Positions 5,647 through 7,891 of a stretch of 7,891 nucleotides of DNA are shown here, in pieces. Below the pieces are notes generated by a model. The model searched no databases. It was not told the origin of the DNA and worked only from the letters and a program-made list of their open reading frames with translations. The number at the start of each line of letters is the position of its first letter. Position 1 is the stretch's first letter. The position numbers and the translations under genes were made by a program. Source of the stretch: an uncultured Bacilli bacterium (GTDB lineage Bacteria; Bacillota_I; Bacilli_A; RF39; UBA660). The stretch spans positions 1-7,891 of the forward strand of contig CANRHO010000032.1 of the NCBI GenBank assembly GCA_947630435.1, given 5' to 3'.

Positions 5647-6357
5647 ATGATAAATTTTATACTTTGTGATGATAATAAGTATGTCACAGATTTAAATGAA
5701 ACTATCATTAAGAAAATTGCTATGCCATATGATTTTAGTTATAATATTCATTGCTTTGATAAATATAGTATTAAACTAAAAAACTTAATTAATGCTCCTC
5801 TTGATATTAAAATATATATTTTAGATTTAGAACTTCCTAATAAAACAGGTATAGAAATAGCAAGAGAAATAAGAAGAGTAGATTGGGATAGTATAATAAT
5901 TGTTTTAACTTCTCATGATGAATTGGAACTTAATGTTTTAAAACAAAAACTTTTAATATTTGATTTTATTTCTAAATTTGATAATTATGAAAAAAGATTA
6001 TCTGATACAATAAAAATCATAGTAGACAAAATAAATGTAAAAAAGATATTAAGTTTTAAATGCAATAAAGAATTACATCACGTCAATTTAGATAATATAC
6101 TTTATGTATATAAGGATAGTAAGATTGATAAAACAACGATTGTAACAGAAAGAAACAAATATCCAGTAAACGAAACTCTGTTAAGCATTGTAGGTAAATT
6201 AGATTCTAGATTTAAACAGACTCATAGATCTTGTTATGTTAATATTAATAAAATAGAAAGCGTTGATTTTAAAAATAGTATAATCTATTTTAATTGTGAT
6301 AAAAGTATTGATTATTTATCAAAAAGTTATAAAAAGAAATTGAGGGAGTTGTTATGA
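5647..6357 (+). CDS. LytTR-family response regulator (AgrA-like)
   Basis: This cytoplasmic two-component response regulator has 236 residues. The receiver domain (about 1-125) holds the acidic pair Asp8-Asp9 (LCDDN), the phospho-acceptor Asp60 in the motif ILDLELPNKTG, Thr88 in VLTSH, and Lys110 in ISKFD. The LytTR DNA-binding domain (about 135-236) has ILYVYKD, then FKQTHRSCYVNINKIESVDF and the C-terminal LSKSYKKKLREL. This is the AgrA/ComE/VirR class, which usually binds pairs of short direct repeats upstream of quorum-sensing, bacteriocin or virulence genes. All key receiver residues are present, so it should be phosphorylatable. Its partner is the downstream kinase, whose ATG overlaps its stop (ATGA, 6354-6357). 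Its targets cannot be told from the window; autoregulation is common in the family, but I saw no clear direct repeats in the short upstream region. Confidence 0.93.
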   Translation: MINFILCDDNKYVTDLNETIIKKIAMPYDFSYNIHCFDKYSIKLKNLINAPLDIKIYILDLELPNKTGIEIAREIRRVDWDSIIIVLTSHDELELNVLKQKLLIFDFISKFDNYEKRLSDTIKIIVDKINVKKILSFKCNKELHHVNLDNILYVYKDSKIDKTTIVTERNKYPVNETLLSIVGKLDSRFKQTHRSCYVNINKIESVDFKNSIIYFNCDKSIDYLSKSYKKKLRELL

Positions 6358-7655
6358 GTGTAGAAAATATTATTTTAGTTATAATTGCTTTATTAACGCA
6401 ATCATTTGCAGTAACATCAATTGTAGTTAAGCAATTAAAAGATTATAAAAAATCTCAAATATTTTTATTTTTCATAATAATATGGATTTATTGTCTCATA
6501 AGTTGCTTTTTAATTCCTAATCAACTGAGATTTATTTTATTTGTTATAGTTATTGCTTTTGCTATGTTTTTTATATTAAATGTCAAAAGTAAAAATGTAA
6601 TTTTGTACTCTTTTAATACAGAAATTATAATGTCTATTTCAGAAATTTTAGTTTCGTTATTACTTGTTTTATTTGGCATAAATTCTAAAGATATAGTTAA
6701 TAATTATACATATAATTTTTTAACGAATATTTTTATTGCAGCTCTATCTATATTTATAATTCATATTCCTGTTTTTGTTAAAATAGTTTATAAAGTAAAT
6801 AATATTTTTAATAAAAATAAAAATTTAATAAAATATTTATATATATTTTTATGCGTTTTATATTTGGTAGTATCAAAAAATGGATTAGAATTCATTTTAA
6901 AATCTAATTATTATATTAATATTCTTTTTATAGTTTCTATGGTTGTTATATTAACAATTATAATAAAAAACGAATCTAAATATGACCAATTAAATGAACA
7001 AAATAAACAAATGTTAAATTATGTTACTAAGTATGAGAAAATTATTACTGACCAAGGAAAGGCAAATCATGAGTTTAGAAACCAGTTAATGGTTATTCGT
7101 GGTTATGCTCAAATGAAATCTCCTAAACTTATAGAATATTTAGATTCAATCGTAGATGATACTAAAAAAACACATAGTAGTTATTTGATAAGTCAACTTA
7201 ATAATTTTCCAGATGGTGGTATAAAAGGATTGTTGTATTATAAATTATCAATTATGGAAGACGAAAACATTAAGTATGAGATAAATGTTGAATATGGTGT
7301 AAAAACAAAATTAAAATCTTTAGATACGGTTATTTATAAAAACATTACTAAAATATTAGGAGTATTACTTGATAATGCAATTGATGCAAGTAAAAATGCA
7401 GAAAATAAAAAAGCTGTTATTTCAGTTATAAAAGAATCATCTAAAGTAATATTTAATATATCTAATACTTATAAAGGCAAAATTGATGTTTCTAAAATAG
7501 GAACGGGTTATACAACTAAAGGTAGAAATCATGGTTATGGATTAAGATTAGTTAATGACATAATAAAAGAAAATAATTGTTTGGATGTTAAAAGTAAAGT
7601 AAATGATGATTATTATACAACAAGTTTATTTATAGAAGTAAAAAAGAAAAAGTAA
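6354..7655 (+). CDS. GHKL-type membrane sensor histidine kinase (AgrC-like)
   Basis: This is the membrane sensor of the two-component pair. The 433 residues begin with about seven predicted membrane helices (roughly 5-25, 35-54, 58-75, 90-109, 122-145, 159-175, 186-205), then a helical linker (YDQLNEQNKQMLNYVTKYEK) into the catalytic part. The phospho-acceptor is His239 in NHEFRNQLMVIRGY, the AgrC-like H-box. The N-box is LGVLLDNAIDAS with Asn341, and the G-box is GTGYTTKGRNHGYGLRLV (383-400), so the GHKL ATPase domain looks intact. Family members with this layout sense secreted peptides, in Agr systems thiolactone or lactone autoinducers made from AgrD by AgrB. No agrB or agrD is in the window, so the ligand is unknown. 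Translation starts within the regulator stop codon, with GAGGGAG upstream. The sequence just after its stop is an insertion sequence, so downstream partners may have been displaced. Confidence 0.9.
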   Translation: MSVENIILVIIALLTQSFAVTSIVVKQLKDYKKSQIFLFFIIIWIYCLISCFLIPNQLRFILFVIVIAFAMFFILNVKSKNVILYSFNTEIIMSISEILVSLLLVLFGINSKDIVNNYTYNFLTNIFIAALSIFIIHIPVFVKIVYKVNNIFNKNKNLIKYLYIFLCVLYLVVSKNGLEFILKSNYYINILFIVSMVVILTIIIKNESKYDQLNEQNKQMLNYVTKYEKIITDQGKANHEFRNQLMVIRGYAQMKSPKLIEYLDSIVDDTKKTHSSYLISQLNNFPDGGIKGLLYYKLSIMEDENIKYEINVEYGVKTKLKSLDTVIYKNITKILGVLLDNAIDASKNAENKKAVISVIKESSKVIFNISNTYKGKIDVSKIGTGYTTKGRNHGYGLRLVNDIIKENNCLDVKSKVNDDYYTTSLFIEVKKKK

Positions 7656-7670
7656 TTATACTTTTTCTTT
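7643..7670. terminator. A/T-rich hairpin at the kinase stop, possible bidirectional terminator
   Basis: AAAGAAAAAGTA (7643-7654) pairs perfectly with TACTTTTTCTTT (7659-7670) around a 4-nt loop. The 5' arm contains the last kinase codons and part of the stop. The 12-bp stem is almost wholly A-U, so it is less stable than the hairpin at 7684-7710. It lies just outside the probable insertion sequence end and may be the original operon terminator. Confidence 0.4.
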
Positions 7671-7683
7671 ACAGAGTGTAGAC

Positions 7684-7710
7684 AAACCCCTAGAATTTTT
7701 CTAGAGGTTT
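7684..7710. terminator. bidirectional hairpin terminator inside the insertion sequence end
   Basis: AAACCCCTAGAA (7684-7695) pairs with TTCTAGAGGTTT (7699-7710) around a 3-nt loop, 12 pairs with one G-U on the transposase strand. T-rich bases follow on each side. It lies 2 nt past the transposase stop on the - strand and would also stop transcription leaving the kinase gene, or keep outside transcription from entering the element. Confidence 0.75.
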
Positions 7711-7712
7711 TC

Positions 7713-7891
7713 TTATGCCATTTTTAAAAGTTGAAGTTGGATAATTTTTTTAATATTTTGAGTTATTTTTTCTAATAAATTAGAAGAATGTAGTGGTATT
7801 CCATCTACTTTATCTTGTTTTATTGCTATATTTTTCATATTTTGGGCAGCACAAATCAGATGTGTATAAGACTGATTCTTTTCCACACCTT
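7713..7891 (-). CDS. transposase C-terminal end, IS1182-like DDE family, cut by the window edge
   Basis: On the - strand the frame is open from the right window edge to a TAA at 7713-7715 and gives 58 residues. They begin GVEKNQSYTHLICAAQNMKNIAI and end IKKIIQLQLLKMA. The segment QSYTHLICAAQNMKNIA fits the final helix of IS1182-type DDE transposases (pattern like xxSYLTFACMNLKKLA), which follows the catalytic Glu region. The catalytic residues are outside the window, so activity cannot be judged. No frameshift or stop interrupts the visible part. The family call rests on a short motif recognised from memory, so another DDE_Tnp_1 family is possible. A terminator hairpin lies just past its stop. 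Confidence 0.65.
   Translation of the reverse strand, partial: GVEKNQSYTHLICAAQNMKNIAIKQDKVDGIPLHSSNLLEKITQNIKKIIQLQLLKMA

Larger units (their letters stand above)
7671..7891 (-). mobile_element. end of an IS1182-like insertion sequence, continuing past the window
   Basis: The element is recognised from the transposase C-terminus on the - strand and from the short tail between its stop codon and about 7671. That tail holds a hairpin terminator and ends in ACAGAGTGTAGACAAACCCC (7671-7690), which resembles the kind of terminal inverted repeat found at the transposase-distal end of IS1182-type elements. The exact outer boundary is inferred, because the other end and any target duplication lie outside the window. 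It would place the insertion about 15 nt after the kinase stop codon. No other gene is visible in this 220-nt stretch. Confidence 0.6.

Noticed and set aside
7858..7871. AGATGTGTATAAGA is identical to the first 14 bases of the Tn5 mosaic end used in tagmentation adapters, suggesting a sequencing artefact near the window end.
   Set aside because: The match stops after 14 of 19 bases, no further adapter sequence follows, and the bases encode the in-frame transposase segment S-Y-T-H-L that continues on both sides. Coincidence is more likely. Searching for the same 14-mer in other copies of this element would settle it.
1..7891. Mycoplasma-type code (TGA as Trp).
   Set aside because: TGG is used for Trp, no gene contains an internal TGA, and mbl and the response regulator end naturally at TGA with correct family lengths.
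1..7891. CRISPR array, tRNA, rRNA or known riboswitch.
   Set aside because: No regularly spaced direct repeats, cloverleaf or conserved riboswitch core was seen; the only tandem repeat is the coding repeat at 706-849, which has no spacers.

Overview
The window comes from a very AT-rich, endospore-forming low-GC Firmicute, most likely a small-genome member of the Bacilli/Erysipelotrichia or RF39-like gut lineages. The evidence is A/T-dominated codon use, Shine-Dalgarno sites of the AGGAGG type, and four genes of the Firmicute sporulation and cell-shape neighbourhood (spoIID, spoIIQ, spoIIID, mbl). Genes use the standard bacterial code: TGG encodes Trp, TGA acts as a stop (end of mbl, end of the response regulator), and no gene contains an in-frame TGA. 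This argues against a Mycoplasma-type code 4. All genes up to about 7655 read on the + strand.

Region 1 (1-1929): the 3' part of rsmG (16S rRNA m7G methyltransferase, start codon outside the window), then an unusual Asn-rich protein. That protein opens with six 24-bp tandem repeats, is disordered for most of its length and ends in a compact C-terminal domain.

Region 2 (1930-2654): a possible 22-codon CTG-started small ORF that overlaps the rpiB start by 4 nt, then rpiB (ribose-5-phosphate isomerase B), then a DUF1146/YwzB-like two-helix membrane protein overlapping the end of rpiB.

Region 3 (2655-5610): spoIID (peptidoglycan lytic transglycosylase of engulfment), spoIIQ (forespore-side M23-like channel/zipper protein with degenerate metal and catalytic residues), spoIIID (mother-cell transcription factor with a TTG start) and mbl (MreB-like actin), ended by a clear intrinsic terminator. 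A perfect 10-bp inverted repeat lies in the spoIID-spoIIQ gap and covers part of the spoIIQ ribosome binding site. murA and ywmB, often found beside spoIID in relatives, are absent.

Region 4 (5611-7670): a two-gene Agr/LytTR-type two-component system, with a REC-LytTR response regulator and a polytopic GHKL sensor kinase overlapping by 4 nt behind an extended -10 promoter. No autoinducer peptide or processing gene is in view.

Region 5 (about 7671-7891): the end of an insertion sequence on the - strand, with the C-terminal 58 residues of an IS1182-like DDE transposase, a bidirectional hairpin terminator and a probable terminal inverted repeat. It lies only about 15 nt beyond the kinase stop codon. 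I see no clearly new defence or mobile system. The least explained items are the Asn-rich repeat protein, the small ORF before rpiB and the hairpin over the spoIIQ ribosome binding site.
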